DNA of 64,000 bases from Druceiella hillmani (Eukaryota > Arthropoda > Insecta > Lepidoptera > Hepialidae). The notes below the pieces were generated by a model. That model saw only the letters and a program-made list of their open reading frames with translations, searched no databases and was not told the DNA's origin. The DNA lies in the NCBI GenBank assembly GCA_039881145.1, contig JAYKKI010000003.1:2291001-2355000 (forward strand), in the 5' to 3' direction. Shown here piece by piece: positions 12,944 to 24,415 of the stretch. A program made the translations under genes and the position numbers. Numbering within the stretch: the stretch's first letter is position 1; each line of letters opens with the position of its first letter.

Positions 12944-15900
12944 AGAAATACTGCATTATGTAATAAATATTCATGTCATTAATTTCTACTACGCGGCGCA
13001 CAAAAGTTTCGATGTGCATATTTACATGTCAAGTTAATTTACTAAAAAATTCTTTTCTATTATTATTGATAATGAACACCTGCAAAAAGCTCAAAGATAC
13101 TTTATACAGGACATTTCTATTCTATAACTAAATGTATGCATATCACACACAGCAAGCTCTTTTACTAAAATATGACTAGTCAGCCGAATTGATAGCTTCT
13201 CTAATTCGATCGGTTCATCGCGATTTACAACGCGCCGGTTGTCCAAAGTAATTGAAGTTATTAGTGAAAAAATGTCATAGATTATTAAAGCCATTAATCT
13301 TCTTTATAGATAATTGGTTAATCCTTATCGTCATCTAGATACGCAGCGTATATTTTTATACATATTATTGAAAAGAATCAATATACTTCCACTTTTCATT
13401 AACATATTTTTGCCCTGGCTTTATTTAAAAAAAAATTACGGGACCTTGAATTCACCATCAGAGCTTTTATCGTCTTTCAAATATTATAATCAATTTAAAT
13501 ATCAGCAAATTGAATCACTGTTGTAATTTATAATTGAAACTGATAAATTATAGAAATATTGCTTTATAGAACAACATCTTTTTGTTTAAATTATCTACCA
13601 TCTCAAATTAATCTCACCAGCGGTCGGTACATTGTAGGGACCGTTACAAATTTTTTTATGTTGCAAGTTTTATTCTGCATGAATCAGAATTTCAAATTTC
13701 AAAATATGATTGTTTTGAGGATCGGTTCTCAAGTAGTAATTTCACGCTAGTTTGCAGATATATAAAATCAATTTGACATTTGCAGGTAAAATCAATATAT
13801 CAATATGTGTAACACAAAAAGTTGGCCGTAAACGGTTAAAAGTATTTTATTTTATCAAAGTTCAGAAATAACAATTTCAAGTAATATTGTTATCGAAAGG
13901 TATAAAATATAAAAATACTTAATAAAAGATGGCTTAAAAGATTGTTTTGGAGTAAATATTTTATAATTAATTTGATCTACGAGTCGGAATATGTGTAACG
14001 TAATTAAATTTAGGACAAGGGAATATTTCATAAGTTAATGAGTTCAATGTATTGCCATGCCTTAGGTCTTTAGTTATTTCTTCAGCGTAGAATATTTTAT
14101 AGAAACTATTCGTGCGTTTATAATCATAAATTGTATAATGTACACGAAAAAAAACAGACTTAGGAAAACAAAATGCTTTCTTCATATATGTTTCGAAATC
14201 ATCCTTATGTATTGAACAATTTTCAGTCCTCTATAATCAATATTTCATAGTCTTGTCTATTCCTACTTCGTATCTATTGCTTTTCTATTATATATTGCTG
14301 ATTTTCTCCAATGTTTTAGAATATCGTAATTATTCTGTTGGTTGGTCAACTCAAGCAACTTAATATGTAAAGAATTGTCGTAATCCTTCAAAAATTGGAA
14401 GTCTCACCTTTGATGTTAATCAGATATATTATGTTAAAAGTGTATAAAAGTACAGAATTAAAACGTATGTAAATATTTTACAGGTGCGAATTATGTTTAA
14501 GCAAACCGCATTTACGTTTATAAAGAGTGTTGTTTCATTACGCAATACGTATATTTAATAAATTTTACATTTATTTTCATATAGACTTTAATTAACTGTA
14601 TACATTTATATTTAATTGGGAATTTGGTCGAAGCATAACTTATTTTCGTTCGTTACTGACACCGAAGTATAACAAGAGTGATGACTCTGTGCGCTACGAA
14701 TGTCTTGTAATCTCTGCTTTGAATGTGGTTTGGTATTTGTTGTCACAACAAATAAGGTATATAAGTATGAAGAGCTGGAATACGGAAAATGCCGAACACA
14801 AGTTTAGAGAGTCTCCAAAGCACGACACGTGTGTGTTATGCGTATTTGAAACCCCACAATATAAAATTCTTAAAAAAATGAACGATATTCTTGTAGATAA
14901 ATTAAATGTACGAGTATATACCTTATTAGCCACGACTTATGAGGTGCGATGCGTAGCACTGCAATTAATAGTACTATATAAGTTCAATAATAAGATGTAA
15001 TGAACATACATACAACTTTGAGTTTTTCGAATACATAATGTTTTATTTATTTATACTTAAAGATTTAATTTAATTTACCTAAATAATAATTTATAATCCG
15101 CAATGAAGTTATCATTTAACTCTTATCGCACTGCAGTTATTGGTATTAATTTTTTATTAAATTGCAGTAACACTTTGAAAGATGCAGACAATAATAGTTA
15201 TGTTTAATAGTTATGTTTGCATGTGTTGATGTAAATTGAATTTACTTACTTCTTCTATCGACAGACAAGCCTTTAAATAAAATTTATTGATTAACACAAG
15301 TTTTAAATAGCTAATACATAAATAGATAAAAAAACAACAAATAAAACGCAATTCCTCCAATTTTTAATATAATACTTAAATTCAAATATAGTAATCAAAC
15401 ATAAATTATATATAAATAAAATAATATTTATTATATGTATCACCTATACACAGGAAGAACTTTTAGCTATCAACATCGATCCCACATTTTATTTTTGATG
15501 GAATATGGCCTAAAGTATTCAAGGTTCAGAGTTCGTCGTTTGTTGCTCCGTCTTTTTCATCGTTTGTTCATCTCTGTGTACTATGTTCTGTCTCGATTTT
15601 TGTGTATTGCCGTCACTATTTTCGTGAACAACCTTTACACGTTAAGGAGTGTACATACCTAGTATTTCGTAAAAGTTTACACAATGTATAGCCATTCCTC
15701 AATACTCTTTAACGTATTAAGCTAACTATATGCATAGTTTTTTTTTTGAGAAGAAATCGTGAAAAGCGTTGCATTTTTTTTATTTCTATTGAGTTTTTAA
15801 CAATAGGTACTATGATCTGTATTGAACGAGGCTCACAGACTTCAATAATGTTAATACTGATAGTTGGGAGAGAGATCGGCAGTATTTAAAGACTTCGGTA

Positions 15901-16414
15901 CTACGATAATTTACGTTGATTGAAATAAAATTAAACTACAAACAAAGCATCATATAAAAGACACCATGAGAAGAGTTGTGCTGAGAGTCAGAATGCTCAC
16001 CTCGTATAAATAGAATGAGTTTTCTTGATTAAAAAAAAACTAAGTTTATTATATGGCCAGGAAGCTAACAAAGATATTGAATAATAAAAGGTGTCAACTT
16101 TACGGAGGAGATATAGAATAATAACTAATACAGCAAAAAAGCGTAATTATAAACACAGGCGAAGAGTAAGGGATTGAACAAATTTTTAATTTCATTTAGT
16201 CACTGCTGAGCCAAAATATTCTATTGCTCAAACCTTTCTTATTTAAAAGGGCAGGAGGTATAATAGGCAGTTGAATTAATAGCTCATACATTGACGTACA
16301 TAAATATTATAAAATTTTGATAATGGAATCAGAGCTTCGATCTTAACATGAAAATTTTTTTTTCATATTTGCAGTTCCATAGCAAAATAAAGAACCCTTA
16401 TCATTTTGTCATGC

Positions 16415-16415
<1 letters not shown>
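12944..16415 (+). repeat. Giant inverted repeat, left arm
   Basis: This sequence recurs inverted at 17230-20562 (plus 21117-21163). From 12993 to 15000 position x pairs with 33555-x without any indel, and five open frames in this span reappear on the opposite strand of the right arm with only two amino-acid differences in all. From 15000 to 16415 the match continues with substitutions and indels that add up to a 90-base shift. The strip 12944-12988 matches 21117-21163 with the offset changed to 34102, meaning 547 bases lie extra in the right arm. No transposase, polymerase or other known gene is present in the arm. Confidence 0.97.
14767..15000 (+). CDS. Hypothetical small ORF in the left arm (77 codons from the first ATG)
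   Basis: An open frame starts at ATG 14767 (MKSWNTENAEHKF) and ends at 15000. It could be extended upstream without an ATG to 14689. Composition is mixed rather than low-complexity, with an HDTCVLCVF stretch and a lysine-rich middle. A virtually identical frame exists at 18555-18788 on the minus strand in the other arm. I recognise no family. Its preservation is explained by near-identity of the whole arm, so it is not evidence of selection. It sits exactly at the inner end of the indel-free outer segment. Confidence 0.2.
   Translation: MKSWNTENAEHKFRESPKHDTCVLCVFETPQYKILKKMNDILVDKLNVRVYTLLATTYEVRCVALQLIVLYKFNNKM

Positions 16416-16474
<59 letters not shown>
16415..16474. repeat. (CA)n(TA)n compound microsatellite
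   Basis: About 10 CA units followed by about 18 TA units. It forms the inner edge of the left arm and the TA end of repeat A copy 2. Confidence 0.95.
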
Positions 16475-16475
<1 letters not shown>

Positions 16476-16800
16476 TCAGAGGATGCCATCAAGTCAATCA
16501 ACATAGCGGGCATAACGTTTTACGTGCAACCCTAACGGGAGCCGGACCCTTAACTTTAGGGATCCACGTCATAACGGATAATATCTACCAAATTTAATAT
16601 GGTAACTTAGTAATAACTGATTCCAATATGGTACTTACAGGTATTATAACTTTCATCTGACCTGTAGCAAATCTTATGTAATATTCCGTATGGCAATATT
16701 GAGTGACAAGTGGAATGATATTTCATATATTATATTTTGGAAATAACGGGCGCACAGCTGCGTACGTATATATTGAGTGAGGACAACGTAAATAATAGAA
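16475..16800 (-). repeat. Repeat A, copy 2, in the spacer of the giant inverted repeat
   Basis: Second copy of the unit at 12581-12943, same orientation, same (TA)n junction (CTCAGAGGATGCCATCAAGT). It lacks a 33-bp segment between GTCA and TCAATCAAC. It is highly similar elsewhere, with scattered substitutions. Confidence 0.85.
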
Positions 16801-17229
16801 AAATAAAAAAAGAAAAATTAAAGTATGTTCGTGGGTAAAATAAAAGTTTTAGATGTGTAAATTATGAAAGTATACATTTTGATTTGTTTTATTCTTAGCC
16901 CTAATGACAAGCCAAATAACTGGAATTAATATCGTTATTATGTAAACAAGGTGTTGAACCGTATATTATTAATGGACCTTAAAAATATAATATGATAAAT
17001 AAAAAAAGGTTTTACTTAAAAAAAACTCATAGCAAGTAGGATTACTTATTACATTTATAAAAAGGTACAAAAATTTTACTCCTATTAGGACTTATTAAAA
17101 TATTTTGCTACATAATAATTATGAGGAAGACTTCTATGTTAAGCATCTACTTGCAAAATTGTATGCGCAATCATCTAAAAAGCTATAGAAACTTTATGGT
17201 AGTCGGACTGATAGAAGAATAGCCGGACG
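16801..17229. other. Remaining spacer of the giant inverted repeat
   Basis: AT-rich, single-copy within the window, no gene recognised. Together with 16416-16800 it makes the non-palindromic centre of about 0.8 kb. Confidence 0.5.
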
Positions 17230-20200
17230 GGCATGACAAAATGATAAGGGTACTTTATTTTGCTATGAAACTGCAAATATGAAAAATAAATTTTCATGTT
17301 AAAATCGAAGCTTCGATTCCCGTATCAAAATGGTATAATATTTTTGTACCCAAATGTATGAGCTATTAATTCAACTGCCTATTATACCTCCTGTCATTTT
17401 AAATAAAAAAGGTTTTAGCAATAGAATTATATTTTGGCTCAGCAGTGACTAAATTAAATTTAAATTTACTCTTCGCCTTTGTTTATAATTACGCTTTTTT
17501 GCTGTTTTAGTTATTATTCTATGTCGCCTCCGTAAAATTGACTCCTTTTCATTTTCAATATCTTCGTTAGCTTTCTGGTTATATAACGAAATTAGTTATA
17601 TGATGTTTCGCGTCTTCTATATGATGCTTTGTTTGTAGTATAATTTTACTTCAATCAACGTAAATCATCGTAGAACCGAAGTCTTTAAATATTGCGGTTC
17701 TCTCTCACAACTATCAGTATTAACAGTATTAAATTCGGTGAGCCTCTTTCAATACAGATCATAGTACCCATTGTTAAACACTCAATAGAAATAAAAAAAT
17801 GCAACGCTTTCAACGATTTTTTCTCAAAAAAAAAACTATGCGTATAGTTAACTTAATACGTTAAAGAGTATTGAGGAATGGCTTTACATTATGTAAACTT
17901 TTACGAAATACTAGGTATGTACACTCTTTAACGTGTAAAGGTTGTTCACGAAAATAGAGATGGCAATACACAAAAATCGAGACAGAACATAGTAGGCAGA
18001 GATGAACAGACGATGAAAAAGACGGAGCAACAAACGACGAACTCTGAACCTTGAACACTCTAGGCCATATTCCATCAAAAATAAAATGTGGGATCGATGT
18101 TGATAGCTGAAAGTTCTTCCTGTGTATAGGTGATATAATAAATATTATTTTATTTACATATAATTTATGTTTGATTACTATATTTGAATTTAAGTATTAT
18201 ATTAAAAATTGGAGGAATTGCGTTTTATTTGTTGTTTTTTATCTATTTATGTATTAGCTATTTAAAACTTCTGTCAATCAATAAATTTTATTTAATGGCT
18301 TGTCTGTCGATGGAAGGAGTAAGTAAATTCAATTTACATAAACACATGCAAACATAACTATTATTGTCTGCATCTTTCAAAGTGTTACTGCAATTTAAAA
18401 AAAAATAAACACCAATAACTGGAGTGCGACAAGAGTTAAATGATAACTTCATTGCGGATTATAAATTATTATTTAGGTAAATTAAATTAAATCTTTAAAT
18501 ATAAATAAATAAAACATTATATATTCGAAAAACTCAAAATTGTATGTATGTTCATTACATCTTAATATTGAACTTATATAGTACTATTAATTGCAGTGCT
18601 ACGCATCGCACCTCACAAGTCGTGGCTAATAAGGTATATACTCGTACATTTAATTTATCTACAAGAATATCGTTCATTTTTTTAAGAATTTTATATTGTG
18701 GGGTTTCAAATACGCATAACACACACGTGTCGTGCTTTGGAGACTCTCTAAACTTGTGTTCGGCATTTTCCGTATTCCAGCTCTTCATACTTATATACCT
18801 TATTTGTTGTGACAACAAATACCAAACCACATTCAAAGCAGAGATTACAAGACATTCGTAGCGCACAGAGTCATCACTCTTGTTATACTTCGGTGTCAGT
18901 AACGAACGAAAATAAGTTATGCTTCGACCAAATTCCCAATTAAATATAAATGTATACAGTTAATTAAAGTCTATATGAAAATAAATGTAAAATTTATTAA
19001 ATATACGTATTGCGTAATGAAACAACACTCTTTATAAACGTAAATGCGGTTTGCTTAAACATAATTCGCACCTGTAAAATATTTACATACGTTTTAATTC
19101 TGTACTTTTATACACTTTTAACATAATATATCTGATTAACATCAAAGGTGAGACTTCCAATTTTTGAAGGATTACGACAATTCTTTACATATTAAGTTGC
19201 TTGAGTTGACCAACCAACAGAATAATTACGATATTCTAAAACATTGGAGAAAATCAGCAATATATAATAGAAAAGCAATAGATACGAAGTAGGAATAGAC
19301 AAGACTATGAAATATTGATTATAGAGGACTGAAAATTGTTCAATACATAAGGATGATTTCGAAACATATATGAAGAAAGCATTTTGTTTTCCTAAGTCTG
19401 TTTTTTTTCGTGTACATTATACAATTTATGATTATAAACGCACGAATAGTTTCTATAAAATATTCTACGCTGAAGAAATAACTAAAGACCTAAGGCATGG
19501 CAATACATTGAACTCATTAACTTATGAAATATTCCCTTGTCCTAAATTTAATTACGTTACACATATTCCGACTCGTAGATCAAATTAATTATAAAATATT
19601 TACTCCAAAACAATCTTTTAAGCCATCTTTTATTAAGTATTTTTATATTTTATACCTTTCGATAACAATATTACTTGAAATTGTTATTTCTGAACTTTGA
19701 TAAAATAAAATACTTTTAACCGTTTACGGCCAACTTTTTGTGTTACACATATTGATATATTGATTTTACCTGCAAATGTCAAATTGATTTTATATATCTG
19801 CAAACTAGCGTGAAATTACTACTTGAGAACCGATCCTCAAAACAATCATATTTTGAAATTTGAAATTCTGATTCATGCAGAATAAAACTTGCAACATAAA
19901 AAAATTTGTAACGGTCCCTACAATGTACCGACCGCTGGTGAGATTAATTTGAGATGGTAGATAATTTAAACAAAAAGATGTTGTTCTATAAAGCAATATT
20001 TCTATAATTTATCAGTTTCAATTATAAATTACAACAGTGATTCAATTTGCTGATATTTAAATTGATTATAATATTTGAAAGACGATAAAAGCTCTGATGG
20101 TGAATTCAAGGTCCCGTAATTTTTTTTTAAATAAAGCCAGGGCAAAAATATGTTAATGAAAAGTGGAAGTATATTGATTCTTTTCAATAATATGTATAAA

Positions 20201-20562
20201 AATATACGCTGCGTATCTAGATGACGATAAGGATTAACCAATTATCTATAAAGAAGATTAATGGCTTTAATAATCTATGACATTTTTTCACTAATAACTT
20301 CAATTACTTTGGACAACCGGCGCGTTGTAAATCGCGATGAACCGATCGAATTAGAGAAGCTATCAATTCGGCTGACTAGTCATATTTTAGTAAAAGAGCT
20401 TGCTGTGTGTGATATGCATACATTTAGTTATAGAATAGAAATGTCCTGTATAAAGTATCTTTGAGCTTTTTGCAGGTGTTCATTATCAATAATAATAGAA
20501 AAGAATTTTTTAGTAAATTAACTTGACATGTAAATATGCACATCGAAACTTTTGTGCGCCGC
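17230..20562 (-). repeat. Giant inverted repeat, right arm
   Basis: Reverse complement of 12993-16415. The inner edge GGCATGACAAAATG (17230) mirrors CATTTTGTCATGCC ending at 16415. The outer edge GTGCGCCGC (20554-20562) mirrors GCGGCGCAC at 12993. The outer 2 kb (18555-20562) is essentially identical to the left arm, while 17230-18554 carries many substitutions and indels. Beyond 20562 the symmetry stops for 547 bases and then resumes for about 45 bases at 21117-21163. Confidence 0.97.
18555..18788 (-). CDS. Hypothetical small ORF in the right arm (77 codons)
   Basis: Mirror copy of the frame at 14767-15000, starting at the ATG that ends at 18788. It differs by two residues (Tyr to Cys in the TTYEVRC stretch, and Asn to Ile near the end). 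Function unknown. See the left-arm entry for why this is not taken as proof of a gene. Confidence 0.2.
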   Translation of the reverse strand: MKSWNTENAEHKFRESPKHDTCVLCVFETPQYKILKKMNDILVDKLNVRVYTLLATTCEVRCVALQLIVLYKFNIKM

Positions 20563-21239
20563 ATAGATTTATTAGTTGAATTCTTATGGTAAAATAGCAC
20601 ATCTTTCTTAACATAAAATATTTTTGCTTGTTTCTAATATGAGCTGCAAAGAATTGAAGTAATTTTTATTTACAGCTACCTAATATGGACGTTTATTGCC
20701 CATTCGTTTCTTCAAGTTACACAAATGACTTCAATTTGTGACACAATGACTTGTCTGATCACAAATGACTTCTTTTATTTCTTGACGAATAAAATGTCGG
20801 CGCATAATGAGTAAAAGACAGAATATTTTCCGTTTTTTTAGTAGTAGACATTATTTTAATAGGACATTGGTTAAATTTTCCTATAAAGAAGCATATGTAT
20901 TATTCTTTTCCTCAAATCACGCCATGTGCAGTTTGAACGTATATTTACATATTACACTTGCGCCAAATTCAATTACACAATTTTCCGTAACAAATAAATT
21001 CCCAAAAATATCTTATTGAATTATAGGCAAGCAAAGACGAATTTATCTTAATACGATGCTCGCAACGATAAAAGAAATATTTATTATCTTGATTGGAAAT
21101 CTCCGTCAAAAAACGTAAATTAATGACATGAATATTTATTACATTATTCAGAATTTCTTCGAAAATTTAAAATATATTTTTTACCTTCCTTCTTTCAAGA
21201 TATCCTTATAATATATATTAAAAATATTTGAAAATGGCT

Positions 21240-21306
<67 letters not shown>

Positions 21307-21716
21307 TTATATACATTTATATTGAATTTTGAAAACGAAATACTTCAGTTATTATATTATTTAGAAATTTTGAAAGTGCTGTTGATTATTTCATTGTTGG
21401 AAGTGTGTAATGATTTATAAAACCCATTTGAATTAGATACTATGTTATGACTTTTATTGTAACCTCATTGAAGAAGAAAGTGATTGCATAATTTAACAGA
21501 ACTGCAAGAAATATCACTATATGGATTTAATTATTTAAAGCGTTCCACTGGCTGTATTGGAAAAGGAAGTCCTTTCGGTAGCTGCAACCAAAAATGAGAC
21601 CAATTCTTTGCAGCCCATATTAGAAACAAGCAAAAATATTGTCTGTAAGAAAGATGTACGATTTTATCATTAGGAACCTACAAATTAATCTACGCGGCGC
21701 ACAAAAGTTTTGATGT
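20540..21716. mobile_element. Candidate 1.18-kb non-autonomous element with ~117-bp terminal inverted repeats
   Basis: Positions 20540-20656 and 21601-21716 are inverted copies of each other. The left begins ACATCGAAACTTTTGTGCGC; the right ends GCGCACAAAAGTTTTGATGT. They differ by a handful of substitutions and small indels. The internal part holds a (TA)n tract (21243-21303) and short open frames without protein character. No transposase or clear target-site duplication can be seen. The outermost motif GCGGCGCACAAAAGTTT also forms the outer edge of the left arm at 12993, so a third, truncated end exists. Its family is not recognised. Confidence 0.5.
21243..21303. repeat. (TA)n microsatellite
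   Basis: Pure TA tract of about 60 bases inside the candidate element. Confidence 0.95.
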
Positions 21717-23939
21717 TGTGAACCTCAAATTTTAAAAAGGAATTAATTTTTAATTCGAATGAGTCTAGATGGATGTAAAAAAAGAAATGGTGAGTTAAAC
21801 GGACGACATTGAAAAACAATATATAAATTTAGAAGAAAGCATTAAAGGCTATAATTTACATGACAAAAAACGAAAAATACTCAGTATATTGTTTTGAAAC
21901 TGAAATTAAAGGCCACTCACACAGTTAAAACTGTCTTTGAACAGCTAACAAGAAACTCGGGGAAAGACATGGCAGCATTAGAAGATCCATTTAATTCTAT
22001 AGAAAATGACAAATTTTTTTTTAATTGTAGCCTGATTTTTTTTGGTATATAATTTGAAAAAAAAATTGAGGAAAATATACACCTGAAGAACATTCTTTAT
22101 CGCGACATTTCTCTAGTCCATTTTGGATATTTTTTTAATACAAATTTTCCAGCACCGTTTTGTTTTCTCTTTCCACGATATTTATTTATTCTTAAACATA
22201 ATGATAAATTATGAAACATGCAGCAAATGAAATTACGGTATATCGAATTAAACAGCACCTGGAATAAAAGTGAATTCATTACTTTACTCTTATTTTCGGC
22301 GTAAGAATGCAAGTGTTCCGATTGTAGAAAAATGTGGTAAGTCATCTAGGTTTTTCATATATTAAAAGTGTTTCAACCTTTTACTTACAAATATCTTCAA
22401 CGTTTTTTAATATTTAGCAGTAAACGACATTTTCAATGTTTTCGGTTTGAAATACCCCCAGGTGTTGCTATAATCTGCCAACACTATAATCTACTCTTCC
22501 ATAGTTTTCAGGCAAAAAAATGCAATATAATAATTTAAGGCCAATTATATTGCAATATAAATACTTTTTAGTTTGCAATTTTAGTTCTGTCTACTGATTT
22601 TATATTTTACTGCTGAGATTTTCTACGTATAATTGCCTATTAAACTATATTACACTACATTACTTAGGATTAAATTTTGTACATAAAACGTATTTTAATG
22701 CTTTTTTACCATTAAACATGCAGAATTAGATTGACGTATTTCACGTATTGAACGTATTTCATTACCAATTTATAGCCTATAATATATCAGGATTAAAAGG
22801 TGAAAACTAAGAAGGAAATAAAAAGTTATGGCTCTGATTTTTGTTTGTTGATAATATTCAGGTAAAAATCAAAATTTCAATACAGATTTACTTTTTGAAA
22901 TACATTGAATAGCGAACATATTTCGATAAACAAATAAAGTGAGATAAAGATAAAAGCATTAACTATAACTTCAAGAATACAGCTACTTTAACATCCTTTA
23001 AAATTGAGGTAAACTTCGTATACAAAGGTCATATATATTATTTCATTAACGGTGTCGCCGTTTTTGAACGATTATCACATATTAGTGAAAAAATTTACGC
23101 TTATTTGAATATACCATCCCGTTCCTGTCGCATTATTTTTAGGCTTAAAATGTGTTTTTTTCATTTTTTGCTCTCAATAAGAAAATTAATTGATGCTCAA
23201 AATTTGTTAACATAAATTTACTTTTTAACTTTTTTCATACTTTAAACAGTTTTTTGGACTTTAAATATATTGAGCGAATTAAAATTACTAAAAATTAAGC
23301 ACAAGTTGTAATAACGAAGGTGTCTCATATTATTAAAGGTGATTATCTGCACCAACGTGACTATAAATTGAGTGGAAAATTTAAGAAATCATGTTAACAC
23401 TTTAAATCAAGTGGAAGATATGAATATTTTATTAAAATGTTTCATTTCTAATACGTACATTTAAAGAGTTAAGTGGAACATCAGACTCAAGCTTAAGATG
23501 TTGCGACATGTTCATTTCTATTAGTTTAATACTATTTAGTTTGTTACAGTTTTATAATCTAAGGGCGGGTTAAAGGAGATAACAAACGAATTAAATATTA
23601 TTTGATCTCGGTAAAATCGTTTTATTTTCCAATTTCAACATATAGAAAGCGTCTATTTTCTGATGGCGTTTTTTATTTCCATTACAACACTCAATCTTGA
23701 AGATAAAGTTTTTTATATAGCTCTATAGAAACAAATTTAAGACTGCAAACCTAGCAGACCACGGACATAATGCTCAACAGTATCAACTAGTCTGTTGGAC
23801 ATTAAATTTTGCTCGATAACTTTATATACATTAGTCAAAAAATATGTACATTTGCCATTATGCTGACATATTAAAGCCACTTATTTGATTAGTCGAAAAG
23901 GCACGGAGTAAAATATTATTTTAGTCTTGGATGAAATCT
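21717..23939. other. AT-rich intergenic stretch
   Basis: No gene recognised. A stretch at about 21905-22000 reads with protein-like character (GKDMAALEDPFNSIEND) but is short and surrounded by stops. I could not assign it. Confidence 0.45.
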
Positions 23940-24415
23940 AATTGTTCTAAATGTTCATCATTTAAAAGGGGAGTCAAAAAACATATCGGAAAGTAGTCAT
24001 CTAGGATGCCTGGATAATAGACACCTGGTGAGCCAAGTATGAGAGTTCCTCTGATTATTCATTTCGTTTGGAATAAAAGCGCTTTCACCATTTATCCATT
24101 CGTTGTTGGTTAAGCGACCGTTCTTAAAATTTAGGCCATAGTCTGCAGGTGTCGCACTTTTATTTAGTGGTATGGATGTCTTTTACTTTTCTTTAGGAGA
24201 CTTTGCGCAGTTATAAAGTTTATTTGAAGACGTTCGTTTTTAATTGACGGATGCAAAGAGTTGAGTTTGTCGTAATATAATTTAGGATTTCTTCTAACAC
24301 GCGCACAGATACATGAGCAATACCAGCTTCAACACAAGATTGGTTAAAGCTACATTTATTCCATAAAAACTGAACTGCCTTACAATAACCTTCCCATTGG
24401 AGGGCTGATATCGAT
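23940..24415 (-). pseudogene. Unassigned protein-coding remnant, frameshifted
   Basis: The minus strand shows protein-like sequence that moves between frames. From 24410 downward it reads ISALQWEGYCKAVQFLWNKC, continuing into a helix-like CVEAGIAHVSVRVLEEIL. In the next frame come LNSLHPSIKNERLQINF and AQSLLKKSKRHPYH. Further shifts give FKNGRLTNNEWINGESAFIP and finally RGTLILGSPGVYYPGILDDY. The even composition, lack of stops within each block and end-to-end order look like one protein of at least 150 residues broken by four or five indels. I do not recognise the family. It could be a processed pseudogene of a host gene or part of an unknown element. It is less AT-rich than its flanks. Confidence 0.45.

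Noticed and set aside
13091..14185. Five small frames in the arms preserved on both sides
   Set aside because: Preservation follows from near-identity of the arm DNA; most start without ATG or are AT-biased, so they were not annotated except the 77-codon frame.
12944..21163. Maverick/Polinton or another large virus-like transposon with long terminal repeats
   Set aside because: The spacer and arms contain no polymerase B, integrase, ATPase or capsid-like sequence, and the arms are far longer than the unique centre.
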